In this document: piece by piece, positions 41,043 to 48,337 of the stretch
Numbering within the stretch: position 1 is the first letter of the stretch
Layout of the letters: every line of letters begins with the position of its first letter
Assembly (NCBI GenBank): GCA_001825155.1
Contig: MHVH01000006.1
Location: 68,939-120,238, forward strand
DNA from: Candidatus Zambryskibacteria bacterium RIFCSPHIGHO2_01_FULL_46_25
GTDB lineage: Bacteria > Patescibacteriota > Minisyncoccia > Phycocordibacterales > Zambryskibacteraceae
Reading direction: 5' to 3'
DNA: 51,300 nt
Program-made: the position numbers and the translations under genes
The notes under the pieces: generated by a model
What the model was told of the DNA's origin: nothing
The model's input: only the letters and a program-made list of their open reading frames with translations
The model's database searches: none

Positions 41043-41460
41043 AGACTAAGGAAAGGAGGCCCGGATTGAGGCGTTTCTCGACGGGATTTGTCTAAGCGGG
41101 GTTCCACAAGAAAAAACCCATCTGAAGACGGGTCCCACCGCGCTTTCGTGTTCGACCGGCTGACCCTGCCGGGGTTGTCTCCCACGACTTTGTCGTGCGG
41201 ATGACGGCCAAAAGGGTTTTGACAAAAGACCGGTGTAGACCGGTCAGCCCAGCGCCGATTGGCAACAGTGATGTTCCAGTAAGCACCTCCCGCCTTGCGC
41301 GCGAGGCATGGCATCCGAACGCCTAAGTAAGGCCAGTGGCAAACGTTCCAACGAACCGTTGACGCCCAAGAAAGGCTACGGGTTCAGCCGAAAGGTGAGG
41401 TTGGGACACCGTGTTCCACAGGTGGGGGTCGCCAAGCTTGGACCCCCACCTTTTGTTTTG
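41043..41460 (+). ncRNA. Structured RNA of about 400 nt, class unknown
   Basis: A GC-rich transcript bounded by a consensus promoter and a perfect terminator. No frame is open for more than ~35 codons from the 5' side. Many local hairpins are visible: CACGAC-TTT-GTCGTG, GACCGG-TGTAGA-CCGGTC, GCCTTG/CGAGGC, GCC-TAAGTAA-GGC. The 5' part CTCGACGGGATTTG resembles the conserved tmRNA 5' end, but no tag frame ending in Ala-Ala and no CCA-type 3' end are present. It does not match RNase P, SRP or 6S RNA by eye. It precedes rpsS, which has its own promoter. Confidence 0.5.
41421..41460 (+). terminator. Terminator of the structured RNA
   Basis: GGTGGGGGTC-GCCAAGCTTG-GACCCCCACC then TTTTGTTTTG. Confidence 0.92.
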
Positions 41461-41466
41461 TCCAAT

Positions 41467-41527
41467 TTGACTTCAAGCCCTATTTTCTATACTATATTCC
41501 AGCTAGCTCGTACGAGCTTTTATTTTT
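41467..41527 (+). promoter_or_regulatory. rpsS promoter with attenuator-like hairpin
   Basis: TTGACT (41467-41472), 17 bp, TACTAT (41490-41495). The short leader holds AGCTCGTACGAGCT (41505-41518) followed by TTTTATTTTT, ending 3 nt before the ATG. It could be a weak terminator or autoregulatory hairpin; a similar one precedes rpsN. Confidence 0.6.
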
Positions 41528-41530
41528 GAA

Positions 41531-41869
41531 ATGTCGCGATCATCCACCAAAGGCCCATATGTTGACCCCCGAGTGTTGAAGAAAATCGAGGGCAAGAAGC
41601 CGACAGAAACCGGCATTATTAAGACGTGGTCGAGGGCGTGCCAGATTGCCCCCGAGATGGTGGGATTCACCTTCGGGGTCCACAACGGCAAGAATCATAT
41701 AGAAGTATTCGTCACCGAGGACATGGTTGGACACCGCCTCGGTGAATTTGCGCTTACGAGAAAGTTCGTCCGCCACGGAGGTAAGATGCAGAAGGAGCTT
41801 GAGACCAAGCAGAAGGAAGCCGAGATTACGGCTGCCAAGGCAGCTAAGGGCGCGGAAGCGAAGAAGTAA
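41531..41869 (+). CDS. rpsS: Ribosomal protein S19 (uS19)
   Basis: A 112-residue protein, about 20 longer than usual because of an Ala/Lys/Glu-rich C-terminal tail ([16 protein letters not shown]). Core: [55 protein letters not shown]. First gene of the second half of the split S10 cluster. Confidence 0.96.
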   Translation: MSRSSTKGPYVDPRVLKKIEGKKPTETGIIKTWSRACQIAPEMVGFTFGVHNGKNHIEVFVTEDMVGHRLGEFALTRKFVRHGGKMQKELETKQKEAEITAAKAAKGAEAKK

Positions 41870-41874
41870 GATTT

Positions 41875-42210
41875 ATGAATGAAGCAAAAGCAATACTCAA
41901 TACTTACCGACAATCGCCCCGAAAGGTGCGGATTGTCGCAGACCTCGTCCGCGGCAAGAAGGTGAAAGACGCGCTTGAGCTTCTCTCTTTTGTACCCAAG
42001 CGAGCAGGCCTTCCTTTGCAGAAGCTTATCGCTTCCGCTCTTGCCAATGCCAAGGCTCAGAATCTTGCTTCCGAAGATATGAAGATTAAGGAACTGAAGG
42101 TGGATGCTGGCGCCACACTCTATCGCCGCCGACCCCGCTCAAGAGGCATGGCAAATCCCATAAGGAAGCGCACTTCCCACGTGACCGTGGTGCTCTCCGA
42201 GGCAAAATAA
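41875..42210 (+). CDS. rplV: Ribosomal protein L22 (uL22)
   Basis: A 111-residue tunnel protein: YRQSPRKVRIVADLVRGKKV, KLIASALANAKAQN, and the tunnel hairpin RRRPRSRGMANPIRKRTSHVTV. Follows rpsS by 5 nt. Confidence 0.96.
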   Translation: MNEAKAILNTYRQSPRKVRIVADLVRGKKVKDALELLSFVPKRAGLPLQKLIASALANAKAQNLASEDMKIKELKVDAGATLYRRRPRSRGMANPIRKRTSHVTVVLSEAK

Positions 42211-42213
42211 TTT

Positions 42214-42870
42214 ATGACGCACACAGTACATCCATATTCGCATCGCTTGGGAATTCTCCGCGACTGGAAATCGCGCTGGTTCTCTCCCAAAGGCAAATAC
42301 AAAATCCATTTGAAGGGCGACGTTTTGATACGTCAGTTCTTGGAGAAGAAGCTTAGCGGTTTCTATGTCGCTGATATCGAAATTGAGAGGAGCGCCAAGG
42401 CTCTACGCGTCATTGTCTCCACTTCGCGCCCGGGCATGATTATCGGCCGCCAAGGCGACGGAACGGAAACGTTGCGAAACTCAATCAGGAAGCTTCTCGA
42501 GAAACATGGTCTTCTCGATGAGAAGGTGGACCTTAAACTCGATGTGAAAGAGATTAAGAATGCTGAGGCCAACGCGGCTATCGTCGCTCAGATGGTGGTT
42601 GAAGGGCTTGAGAAGCGTTTGCCCTTCCGCCGGGTGATGAAGCAGACAGTCGAGAAAGTTATGGCGAATCGCGATGTGTTGGGAGTGAAGGTCGTGCTTG
42701 CCGGTATGATAGGCGGTGGCATGTCGAGGACGGAGACGCACAAGAAGGGACGCATCCCGCTCCAGACCTTCCGCGCCGACGTGGACTACTGTTCGTCCGT
42801 GGCGAATCTGCCTCTAGGCACCGTGGGCGTCAAGGTCTGGATATATCGCGGAGACATTTTCAATAAATAA
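42214..42870 (+). CDS. rpsC: Ribosomal protein S3 (uS3)
   Basis: A 218-residue protein with KH-domain GxxG (RPGMIIGRQGDG), FRRVMKQTVEKVM and the C-terminal domain DVDYCSSVANLPLGTVGVKVWIYRG. Normal length. Starts 3 nt after rplV. Confidence 0.97.
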   Translation: MTHTVHPYSHRLGILRDWKSRWFSPKGKYKIHLKGDVLIRQFLEKKLSGFYVADIEIERSAKALRVIVSTSRPGMIIGRQGDGTETLRNSIRKLLEKHGLLDEKVDLKLDVKEIKNAEANAAIVAQMVVEGLEKRLPFRRVMKQTVEKVMANRDVLGVKVVLAGMIGGGMSRTETHKKGRIPLQTFRADVDYCSSVANLPLGTVGVKVWIYRGDIFNK

Positions 42871-42876
42871 ACTTCC

Positions 42877-43296
42877 ATGTTATTCCCAAAGAAAGTTAAA
42901 TACAGGAAATGGCAGACGATGAGGAAGAACGTTTCCAAGCATAACAGGCCAGACACACGAGGTGTAACGGTCGCCTTCGGTTCTTTCGGGCTCAAGGCTC
43001 TGGCTGGTGCGCGCATCAGAAGTAACCAAATAGAGGCCGCGAGGAAGACTGTTTCCCGCGCCGTAGGTAAAACTGGACGTCTATGGATTAGAATTTTCCC
43101 CGATATGCCTTATACCGCGAAACCAGCGGAAGTGAAGCTCGGTAAGGGCAAGGGGGAGCTCCAGGGATATGTGGCGGCCGTTCTGCCTGGGCGCATCCTC
43201 TTCGAAGTTGACGGTATTCCGGAGCCAGCGGCTCGAGAGGCCTTGCGCAAAGCGGGGACCAAACTTCCTTTGAAGACTAAGATAGTTGCTAGATAA
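42877..43296 (+). CDS. rplP: Ribosomal protein L16 (uL16)
   Basis: A 139-residue protein: LFPKKVKYRKWQ, GVTVAFGSFGLKALAGARI, RIFPDMPYTAKPAEVKLGKGKG and ALRKAGTKLPLKTKIV. The segment usually reading GxMGxGKG is shortened to LGKGKGEL. Confidence 0.95.
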   Translation: MLFPKKVKYRKWQTMRKNVSKHNRPDTRGVTVAFGSFGLKALAGARIRSNQIEAARKTVSRAVGKTGRLWIRIFPDMPYTAKPAEVKLGKGKGELQGYVAAVLPGRILFEVDGIPEPAAREALRKAGTKLPLKTKIVAR

Positions 43297-43324
43297 AAGC
43301 ACAAAGCACAGGATACAAAGCACA

Positions 43325-43507
43325 ATGAAAAAGACAATTTACAAAGGAAAAAATGAGAAGGATCTTGCCAAGGCTCTTTATGAGCAGAGGGAAATCCTTT
43401 CGAAATTTCGCTTCGGTGCCGCTGGCTCGAGGACAAGGAATGTGAAGGAGGGTCGCGCCGCCAGAAAAGAGATAGCGAGAATCATGACTGAATTAAATAA
43501 ACAATGA
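43325..43507 (+). CDS. rpmC: Ribosomal protein L29 (uL29)
   Basis: A 60-residue helical protein. ATG 43325 ([20 protein letters not shown]) is preferred over an upstream in-frame start. The core [31 protein letters not shown] fits the family. The spacer before it repeats ACAAAGCAC. Four-base ATGA overlap with rpsQ. Confidence 0.92.
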   Translation: MKKTIYKGKNEKDLAKALYEQREILSKFRFGAAGSRTRNVKEGRAARKEIARIMTELNKQ

Positions 43508-43758
43508 ACAAGGAAATATTAACAAAAAAGGGAAAGGTGCTCACCGGTACCGTCGTCTCAGACAAGATGAAGGATACGGTTACCGTGCTTGTCGAGAGCT
43601 ACCAAAAGCACCCGAAGTACGGGAAATACATTAAATCCCGCAAAAAGTTCAAAGCGCATGATGCTGGCAATAGTGCCAAGATTGGTGATAAGGTACAGAT
43701 TGTTGAAACTCGCCCGATTTCGAAAGACAAGCATTTTAAGCTAGTAGCTAGAACCTAG
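43504..43758 (+). CDS. rpsQ: Ribosomal protein S17 (uS17)
   Basis: An 84-residue OB-fold protein: [59 protein letters not shown]. Normal length; ATGA overlap with rpmC. Confidence 0.95.
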   Translation: MNKEILTKKGKVLTGTVVSDKMKDTVTVLVESYQKHPKYGKYIKSRKKFKAHDAGNSAKIGDKVQIVETRPISKDKHFKLVART

Positions 43759-43777
43759 CCCCTAGAACCTAATCTTT

Positions 43778-44149
43778 ATGATCCAGCCGCAATCAATAGT
43801 CCAGATAGCAGATAACTCCGGAGCCAAGATTGGCAGGGTTTTCAAGGTGCTGGGCTCTTCGAAGAAGCGCTACGCTTCTATAGGCGAGATTGTGGTTCTC
43901 TCCGTGCAGAAAGCCGAGCCGAGAAAGGCGGTCAAGAAGAAGGACGTGCTCTTCGCCGTCGTGGTGAGGCAGCGAGCGCCCTTCAGAAGGAAGGATGGCA
44001 CATATGTGCGCTTCGACGAGAACGCGGTAGTTATCCTCGATAATGCCAAGAAGGAGCCTATGGCTGGGCGCGTCTTCGGCCCGGTGCCGAGAGAAATTGG
44101 AGAGAAGGGTTTCCAAAAAATCATTTCACTTGCGCCGGAAGTTGTCTAG
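43778..44149 (+). CDS. rplN: Ribosomal protein L14 (uL14)
   Basis: A 123-residue protein: MIQPQSIVQIADNSGAKIG, SIGEIVVLSVQKAEP, FRRKDGTYVRFDENAVVI and GPVPREIGEKGFQKIISLAPEV. Normal length. The spacer before it repeats CTAGAACCTA. Confidence 0.97.
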   Translation: MIQPQSIVQIADNSGAKIGRVFKVLGSSKKRYASIGEIVVLSVQKAEPRKAVKKKDVLFAVVVRQRAPFRRKDGTYVRFDENAVVILDNAKKEPMAGRVFGPVPREIGEKGFQKIISLAPEVV

Positions 44150-44239
44150 TACTAATCTACGAATTTATGCTAATCTACAAATCACTACAAATATTCGCAG
44201 ACATTCGTATCATTCGATCTAATTCGTAAAATTCGTATC
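44150..44239. repeat. Low-complexity spacer before rplX
   Basis: Repeats built from AATCTACGAATT, ATTCGTATCATTCG and AATTCGTA fill the 90 nt up to the ATG. A related stretch precedes fusA (27502-27593). No SD is present. Confidence 0.7.
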
Positions 44240-44464
44240 ATGCATGTAAAGAAAGGAGACAACATCATAGTGCTCGCGGGCAAGGACAAGGGAGTTGTCG
44301 GCAAAATTTCGCGTGCCCTGCCCAAAGAGGATATGGTGCTAGTCGAGGGTGTAAATTTGAAAAAGGTTCATCAGAAATCGAAGAAAGGCAAGGGCAAGGG
44401 GGAAATAATCGAGAAAAATTTTCCGATACACGTCTCTAACGTAAAACTCCATGGCAAAACTTAA
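44240..44464 (+). CDS. rplX: Ribosomal protein L24 (uL24), short form
   Basis: A 74-residue KOW protein: MHVKKGDNIIVLAGKDKGVVGKI, then VLVEGVNLKKVHQK and FPIHVSNVKL. It lacks the longer C-terminal part of many L24s. Overlaps rplE by 14 bp. Confidence 0.94.
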   Translation: MHVKKGDNIIVLAGKDKGVVGKISRALPKEDMVLVEGVNLKKVHQKSKKGKGKGEIIEKNFPIHVSNVKLHGKT

Positions 44465-44963
44465 AGAAAAAACAAAATTAATGCCGGGCTACAAGAATCC
44501 GATGCAGATGCCGAGGATTATGAAGGTGATTGTTTCTTCCGGTGTGGGTTCTTTCAAAGACAAGGCGAAATTTAAGATTGTCGAGGACAGGCTTGCGCGC
44601 ATTACCGGGCAGAAGGCCGCTCCTCGCGGGGCAAAGGTTTCTATCGCCACTTTCAAATCTCGCACAGGCGACATTGTGGGCTACCAGGCGACACTCCGAG
44701 GCAAGAGGATGCACGACTTCCTCGAGAAGCTTATTCATATCGCTTTGCCAAGAACCAAGGACTTCCGCGGTATTTCTCCCGCGGCCGCCGATGAGATGGG
44801 GAACTATACTTTGGGTATCAAAGAGCACACCATTTTCCCGGAAACCTCCGACGAAGAGCTCAAGGACGTCTTCGGCTTCGCTATCACTATCGTTACCACC
44901 GCAAAGTCGAAGGACGAAGTCGTAAAATTCCTTGCCCATCTCGGCTTTCCCTTTAAGAAATAA
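44451..44963 (+). CDS. rplE: Ribosomal protein L5 (uL5)
   Basis: A 170-residue 5S-rRNA-binding protein: NPMQMPRIMKVIVSSGVG, ITGQKAAPRGAKVSIATFKSR, YQATLRGKRMHDFLEKL, DFRGIS, YTLGIKEHTIFPE and the Gly-Phe end. In most bacteria rpsN follows directly; here element B intervenes. Confidence 0.96.
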   Translation: MAKLKEKTKLMPGYKNPMQMPRIMKVIVSSGVGSFKDKAKFKIVEDRLARITGQKAAPRGAKVSIATFKSRTGDIVGYQATLRGKRMHDFLEKLIHIALPRTKDFRGISPAAADEMGNYTLGIKEHTIFPETSDEELKDVFGFAITIVTTAKSKDEVVKFLAHLGFPFKK

Positions 44964-44996
44964 GTTGTAGTTTTAGTAAAAAGTAGTTTTTGCAGA

Positions 44997-45032
44997 TACA
45001 TAATAAGCCAGCTATAGCATTGTTATTATGTA
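44997..45032. repeat. Palindrome at the 3' end of element B
   Basis: Perfect 10-bp outer arms TACATAATAA/TTATTATGTA around GCCA-GCTATAGC-ATTG; 25 bases past the gene's stop. Confidence 0.92.
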
Positions 45033-45057
45033 TATAGTGAGGCAGTATTTTAGATTA

Positions 45058-45627
45058 TTAGATGAGGTCGAAATCCATGCGTAAAAATCGATCGTCTTCT
45101 ATCTGGTCTACAATCATATAAAGTAAATTTCTCCCGATCCCGAAATCGGTTTTCATCAGTCCTATAGCATCTTCACAGTCGTAAGGATAAACCAATACAC
45201 TGTCCTGCAACCGGCGGAAGCCTGCATTTGTAAGTATTTCTCGAATCTGCTCCCGTATTTTCTTTTTCTTTTCCGGAATGTCAAAAATTATCACCCTCCA
45301 CTTCTTGTCCCATTTTCTGGGTCGCCTGATTTTGTACCTGGAAACTTGCCAATCGTTCAAGATATCTTCTCCGGTGCGAGTCAATGAATATCGCCCGTCT
45401 TTAAACACAACTAATCCTTCATTGCTTAACCGGGTCGCCGCCGTCTTTACTATTTCGCTCTTTCTGGGGGAAGATGTCGAGAGGTCGGTGCCTAATAGCG
45501 AATCTACGACTTGTTTTATCAGCAAGTCTCCCCCTATCCTCCCGCCTGAAGCAATAGTCAAAAGAATTGCCTCTTGCATTCTTGTTTTTCTTATATTCTT
45601 CCGGTTTACTGCCTCAAGTTCTCCCAT
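45058..45627 (-). CDS. wHTH plus Cas2/PaaX-like protein (element B)
   Basis: A 189-residue paralog of the 24754 protein. N-terminal winged helix (KSEIVKTAATRLSNEGLVVF, then KDGRYSLTRTGEDIL). Cas2-like half: RPRKWDKKWRVIIFDIPEKK, LQDSVLVYPYDCEDAIGLMK, NLLYMIVDQIEDDRFLRMDF. The two paralogs agree over most of the Cas2-like half but little in the N-terminal ~90 residues, consistent with each recognising its own palindrome. A TAGAAT box lies between the palindrome and the start. It runs against the ribosomal operon. Confidence 0.8.
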   Translation of the reverse strand: MGELEAVNRKNIRKTRMQEAILLTIASGGRIGGDLLIKQVVDSLLGTDLSTSSPRKSEIVKTAATRLSNEGLVVFKDGRYSLTRTGEDILNDWQVSRYKIRRPRKWDKKWRVIIFDIPEKKKKIREQIREILTNAGFRRLQDSVLVYPYDCEDAIGLMKTDFGIGRNLLYMIVDQIEDDRFLRMDFDLI

Positions 45628-45642
45628 GTGTAAATATTCTAC

Positions 45643-45678
45643 TACATAATAAGCATGCTATAGCATTGTTATTGTGTA
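45643..45678. repeat. Palindrome at the 5' end of element B
   Basis: TACATAATAA-GCAT-GCTATAGC-ATTG-TTATTGTGTA, one mismatch in the outer arms, 15 bases upstream of the start codon and covering the -35 region. Confidence 0.92.
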
Positions 45679-45720
45679 TATTGACAGAATCATGGCTGAA
45701 TTAGTTATCCCCTTTCCTGG

Positions 45721-45748
45721 TTGCAAGCAGATTCATGGGGGCTATGAT
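45721..45748 (+). promoter_or_regulatory. Promoter of a tiny GC-rich unit
   Basis: TTGCAA (45721-45726), 16 bp, TATGAT (45743-45748) with GGGGGC before it. Confidence 0.5.
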
Positions 45749-45812
45749 TAATACATCCGGCACGAGCTGGTAACCGTCGAATCGAGGCGAAAGTCTCGGG
45801 GAGGGTGTGCGT

Positions 45813-45860
45813 ATGATGAAGAGGAAGTTCAGCAAACACAAGGCACCGATGAAGCGCTGA
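45813..45860 (+). CDS. 15-residue basic peptide or small RNA
   Basis: ATG 45813 to TGA 45858-45860 encodes MMKRKFSKHKAPMKR, preceded by GGGGAGGG at SD distance and a small hairpin (CGAGGC-GAAA-GTCTCG). It has promoter and terminator. It may be a true micropeptide, or the transcript may act as RNA. The rest of 45679-46010 holds no other gene. Confidence 0.4.
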   Translation: MMKRKFSKHKAPMKR

Positions 45861-45877
45861 GCGCCGTCGCGCCGGTC

Positions 45878-45908
45878 CGGGGGGCAGCCACGGCTGCCCC
45901 CTCTTTTT
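45878..45908 (+). terminator. Terminator of the tiny unit
   Basis: GGGGGCAGCC-A-CGGCTGCCCCC followed by TCTTTTTAT. Confidence 0.9.
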
Positions 45909-45950
45909 ATTTGATATTTATAACCGAGGCTGTAGCTGGTGCCTTCTTGT

Positions 45951-46003
45951 ATAAGAATAATTCTTATGTTAAGCTGGGTTCTGCTCGAAAGAGCCTATTT
46001 TTT
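45951..46003 (+). promoter_or_regulatory. rpsN leader: palindrome and attenuator-like hairpin
   Basis: ATAAGAATAATTCTTAT (45951-45967) is a perfect 17-nt palindrome next to TATGTT. GCTC-GAAA-GAGC (45983-45994) is then followed by CTATTTTTT, ending 7 nt before the ATG. Comparable to the hairpin before rpsS. Confidence 0.55.
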
Positions 46004-46010
46004 CGCTTAA

Positions 46011-46196
46011 ATGGCCAAAACATCGGTAATAGCAAGGTCGAAAAAGAAGCCCAAGTTTAGCACCAGGGCCACTTCGCGTTGCTTTAAGTGCGGACGGGGA
46101 CGTGGCTTCATGAGAGACTTCGGTCTCTGTCGCATCTGTTTCCGAGAGCTTGCTAATGAGGGGAAAATTCCGGGTATCAAGAAATCATCCTGGTAA
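46011..46196 (+). CDS. rpsZ: Ribosomal protein S14 type Z (uS14, zinc-binding)
   Basis: A 61-residue protein with two zinc knuckles, CFKC and CRIC, and a GIKKSSW end: the short zinc-binding form of S14. First gene after element B, with its own leader. Confidence 0.96.
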   Translation: MAKTSVIARSKKKPKFSTRATSRCFKCGRGRGFMRDFGLCRICFRELANEGKIPGIKKSSW

Positions 46197-46201
46197 GTAA
46201 T

Positions 46202-46588
46202 ATGGATCAAATCTCAAATTTCATAATCCAAATCAAGAATGCTGGTGCTGTCGGACACGATAGCACTACTGTGCCGTATTCGAAGATCAAGCACTCCATC
46301 GCCCAGGTGTTGAAGAAGGAGGGATTCATTAAGGACGCGGGAGAGAAGACAGAGAAGGGTAAGAAGGTTCTTGCCGTCGAACTCTTGTCCGAAGGCAGGG
46401 CGACAAGAATCCAGGGTGTGGAAAGAATCTCCAAACCGTCTAAGAGGATATACAAGAAGGCCTCTGAGATGCGTCCGGTCAAGAATGGTTACGGCGCGCT
46501 CATAGTTTCCACTTCCGCCGGTGTTATGTCTGGCAAAGAAGCAAAAAAAATGAAATTGGGTGGAGAAGCATTATTTTCAATCTGGTAG
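46202..46588 (+). CDS. rpsH: Ribosomal protein S8 (uS8)
   Basis: A 128-residue protein: DQISNFIIQIKNAGAVGHDSTTVPYSKIKHSIAQVLKKEGFI and KNGYGALIVSTSAGVMSGKEA, with GGEALFSIW closing the fold. Normal length. Confidence 0.96.
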   Translation: MDQISNFIIQIKNAGAVGHDSTTVPYSKIKHSIAQVLKKEGFIKDAGEKTEKGKKVLAVELLSEGRATRIQGVERISKPSKRIYKKASEMRPVKNGYGALIVSTSAGVMSGKEAKKMKLGGEALFSIW

Positions 46589-46613
46589 ATTCGACAAGCT
46601 CACTATAAATAAC
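46589..46613. repeat. Spacer microrepeat before rplF
   Basis: TTCGACAAGCTCACTATAAA precedes the ATG. Close relatives occupy the same place before rplO (TTCGACTGCGCTCACCATAA, 48028) and secY (TTCGATAAACTCACTACAAG, 48314). Confidence 0.7.
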
Positions 46614-47147
46614 ATGTCAAGAATAGGCAAAAAAGGAATAACGCTCCCAGAAAAAACGGAAATAAATGTTTCCGACGGGATTATTTCTGTCAAAGGTCCT
46701 TTGGGCGAACTTTCTCGCCCCCTGCATCCGGTGATAGAGGTAAAGGTTGAAGGCAATCAGGTCTCACTTACGCCGAAGAAAGAGTCTCTCGAAGCAAATG
46801 CTCTCTGGGGCACATACGCTTCGCACATCTCCAATATGGTCTCGGGAGTGAATAAGCCGTTTGAGAAGAAACTTATTCTCGAGGGCATAGGCTACAAGTC
46901 TGAAGTAAAAGGAGATAAGATAGTCTTCGCCCTTGGCTTCTCGCATCCGGTTGAGGTAGAGATACCCAAAGGACTCAAGGTAACTGCCGAGAAGAACAAC
47001 ATCACGGTCTCCGGCTCGGACAAGGAGCTTGTTGGTTCTTTCGCCGCCAGTATCCGCGCGCTAAAGAAGCCTGAACCGTACAAGGGCAAGGGCATGCGCT
47101 ATCACGACGAAGTAATAGCGAGAAAGCAGGGTAAGAAATCTGCGTAG
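46614..47147 (+). CDS. rplF: Ribosomal protein L6 (uL6)
   Basis: A 177-residue protein. ATG 46614 gives MSRIGKKGITLPEKTEI; then SVKGPLGELSR, LILEGIGYKSEVKGDKIVFALGFSHPVE, and KPEPYKGKGMRYHDEVIARKQGKK. Normal length. Confidence 0.97.
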   Translation: MSRIGKKGITLPEKTEINVSDGIISVKGPLGELSRPLHPVIEVKVEGNQVSLTPKKESLEANALWGTYASHISNMVSGVNKPFEKKLILEGIGYKSEVKGDKIVFALGFSHPVEVEIPKGLKVTAEKNNITVSGSDKELVGSFAASIRALKKPEPYKGKGMRYHDEVIARKQGKKSA

Positions 47148-47172
47148 CAGATTTCCTGCGTAAACCAATAAC

Positions 47173-47490
47173 ATGGCATTAATCAAAGCAACAGCAAGAG
47201 ATAGAAAAAGGAAGAAAATCAGAGCCAAGATAAGTGGCACCGCTCTTAGGCCGCGCCTCTCTGTTTTCAAATCCAATACGGCGATTTATGCCCAGCTTAT
47301 CGACGACGTGGCAGGCAAGACTCTCGCTTCCGCCAAAGGCAAGGACCCGAAAACTGTCGGCGCCGAAGTGGCAAAAGCCGCCCAGGCGAAGAAAGTTTCG
47401 GCGGTTGTCTTCGATCGCGGGGGATACATTTATACGGGCAAGGTTCGCGCGCTCGCCGAAGCGGCACGCGAAGCGGGGCTAAAATTCTAG
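47173..47490 (+). CDS. rplR: Ribosomal protein L18 (uL18)
   Basis: A 105-residue 5S-rRNA-binding protein: [73 protein letters not shown] and the usual GLKF end. Confidence 0.96.
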   Translation: MALIKATARDRKRKKIRAKISGTALRPRLSVFKSNTAIYAQLIDDVAGKTLASAKGKDPKTVGAEVAKAAQAKKVSAVVFDRGGYIYTGKVRALAEAAREAGLKF

Positions 47491-47493
47491 TTT

Positions 47494-48027
47494 ATGGAAG
47501 AAAAAAAATCTACAACAGAAAGAGGTCCGAGAAGGCAGGGTCGCCGACCACAGAGGAGAGAGGCTAGGGTGAAGCCGGAATTCGACCAAAAGATTGTTTC
47601 CATAAGGCGCGTAACTCGCGTTATGGCAGGCGGCCGCCGCTTCAGCTTCGCTGTCTCTCTGGTTGCCGGCAATCGTAAGGGTCAAGTCGGAGTGGGTCAA
47701 GGCAAGGCGACCGATACGCCGCTTGCTATCGAGAAGGCCTTTCGCGATGCCAAGAAGAATATGATTACCGTCAATATGACCAAGGACATGTCGATACCGC
47801 ACGATGTGGAAGCCAAGTACGCGGCTTCATGGGTAAAGATTCGCCCGGCCAAGGGTAAGGGAATTCTCGCCGGTTCTTCCGTCCGAACAGTCCTTGACCT
47901 CGCCGGCCTCAAAGAGGTTGGGGCCAAACTTCTCTCAAGAAGCAAAAATAGCGCCAACAACGCATACGCCGCGATCAAGGCGTTGAAGAAGCTCGAATCA
48001 ACCAAGCTCAAAAGTTGGCACAAATAG
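47494..48027 (+). CDS. rpsE: Ribosomal protein S5 (uS5)
   Basis: A 177-residue protein: FDQKIVSIRRVTRVMAGGRRFSFAVSLVAGNRKGQVGVGQGKA, RPAKGKGILAGSSVRTVLDLAGLKEVGAKLLSRSKNSANNAYAA. Starts 3 nt after rplR. The next gene is rplO: rpmD (L30), normally between them, is absent. Confidence 0.97.
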   Translation: MEEKKSTTERGPRRQGRRPQRREARVKPEFDQKIVSIRRVTRVMAGGRRFSFAVSLVAGNRKGQVGVGQGKATDTPLAIEKAFRDAKKNMITVNMTKDMSIPHDVEAKYAASWVKIRPAKGKGILAGSSVRTVLDLAGLKEVGAKLLSRSKNSANNAYAAIKALKKLESTKLKSWHK

Positions 48028-48052
48028 TTCGACTGCGCTCACCATAAATAAT

Positions 48053-48313
48053 ATGCAATTCCACACTCTCAAAAGAAAAACGCCCAACCATAAGTCCAAG
48101 CAAGTTGGACGCGGCGGTACGCGCGGCAAGACTGCCGGTCGAGGTACCAAGGGCCAGAACGCACGAGCTGGCAGGAAGAAGAGACCGGAGATTCGTGACG
48201 TTATCAAGCGCGTGCCGAAGCTTCGCGGCAGAGGCAAGTCGTCGCTTAAGTCCCGCCAATTCAAGCTCTCCGGAAGCGCTCTAAAGGAGCATCTTTCGAA
48301 GAATAAAAAATAG
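48053..48313 (+). CDS. rplO: Ribosomal protein L15 (uL15), very short
   Basis: An 86-residue protein against ~145 usually. It keeps the N-terminal extension that threads 23S rRNA (KQVGRGGTRGKTAGRGTKGQNARAG) and a KRVPKLRGRGKSS segment, then stops after SGSALKEHLSKNKK. The globular C-terminal domain is missing. The frame is clean, so this looks like genuine reduction. Confidence 0.9.
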   Translation: MQFHTLKRKTPNHKSKQVGRGGTRGKTAGRGTKGQNARAGRKKRPEIRDVIKRVPKLRGRGKSSLKSRQFKLSGSALKEHLSKNKK

Positions 48314-48337
48314 TTCGATAAACTCACTACAAGTAGA

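Larger units (their letters stand above)
44997..45678 (-). mobile_element. Element B: Cas2-like gene with paired palindromes, inside the spc operon
   Basis: A ~0.68-kb unit, antisense between rplE and rpsN, with 36-bp palindromes of nearly identical sequence at both ends (33 of 36 positions match). Same architecture as element A, different palindrome sequence. rpsN beyond it has gained its own leader. Mobility is inferred. Confidence 0.55.

Noticed and set aside
41043-41120. tmRNA gene, from the CTCGACGGGATTTG similarity
   Set aside because: No tag-peptide frame, no pseudoknot order and no CCA-type 3' end could be found; the transcript ends in a normal terminator.
41308-41529. A 73-codon frame before rpsS
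   Set aside because: It runs through a perfect terminator and the rpsS promoter, so it cannot be a real gene.
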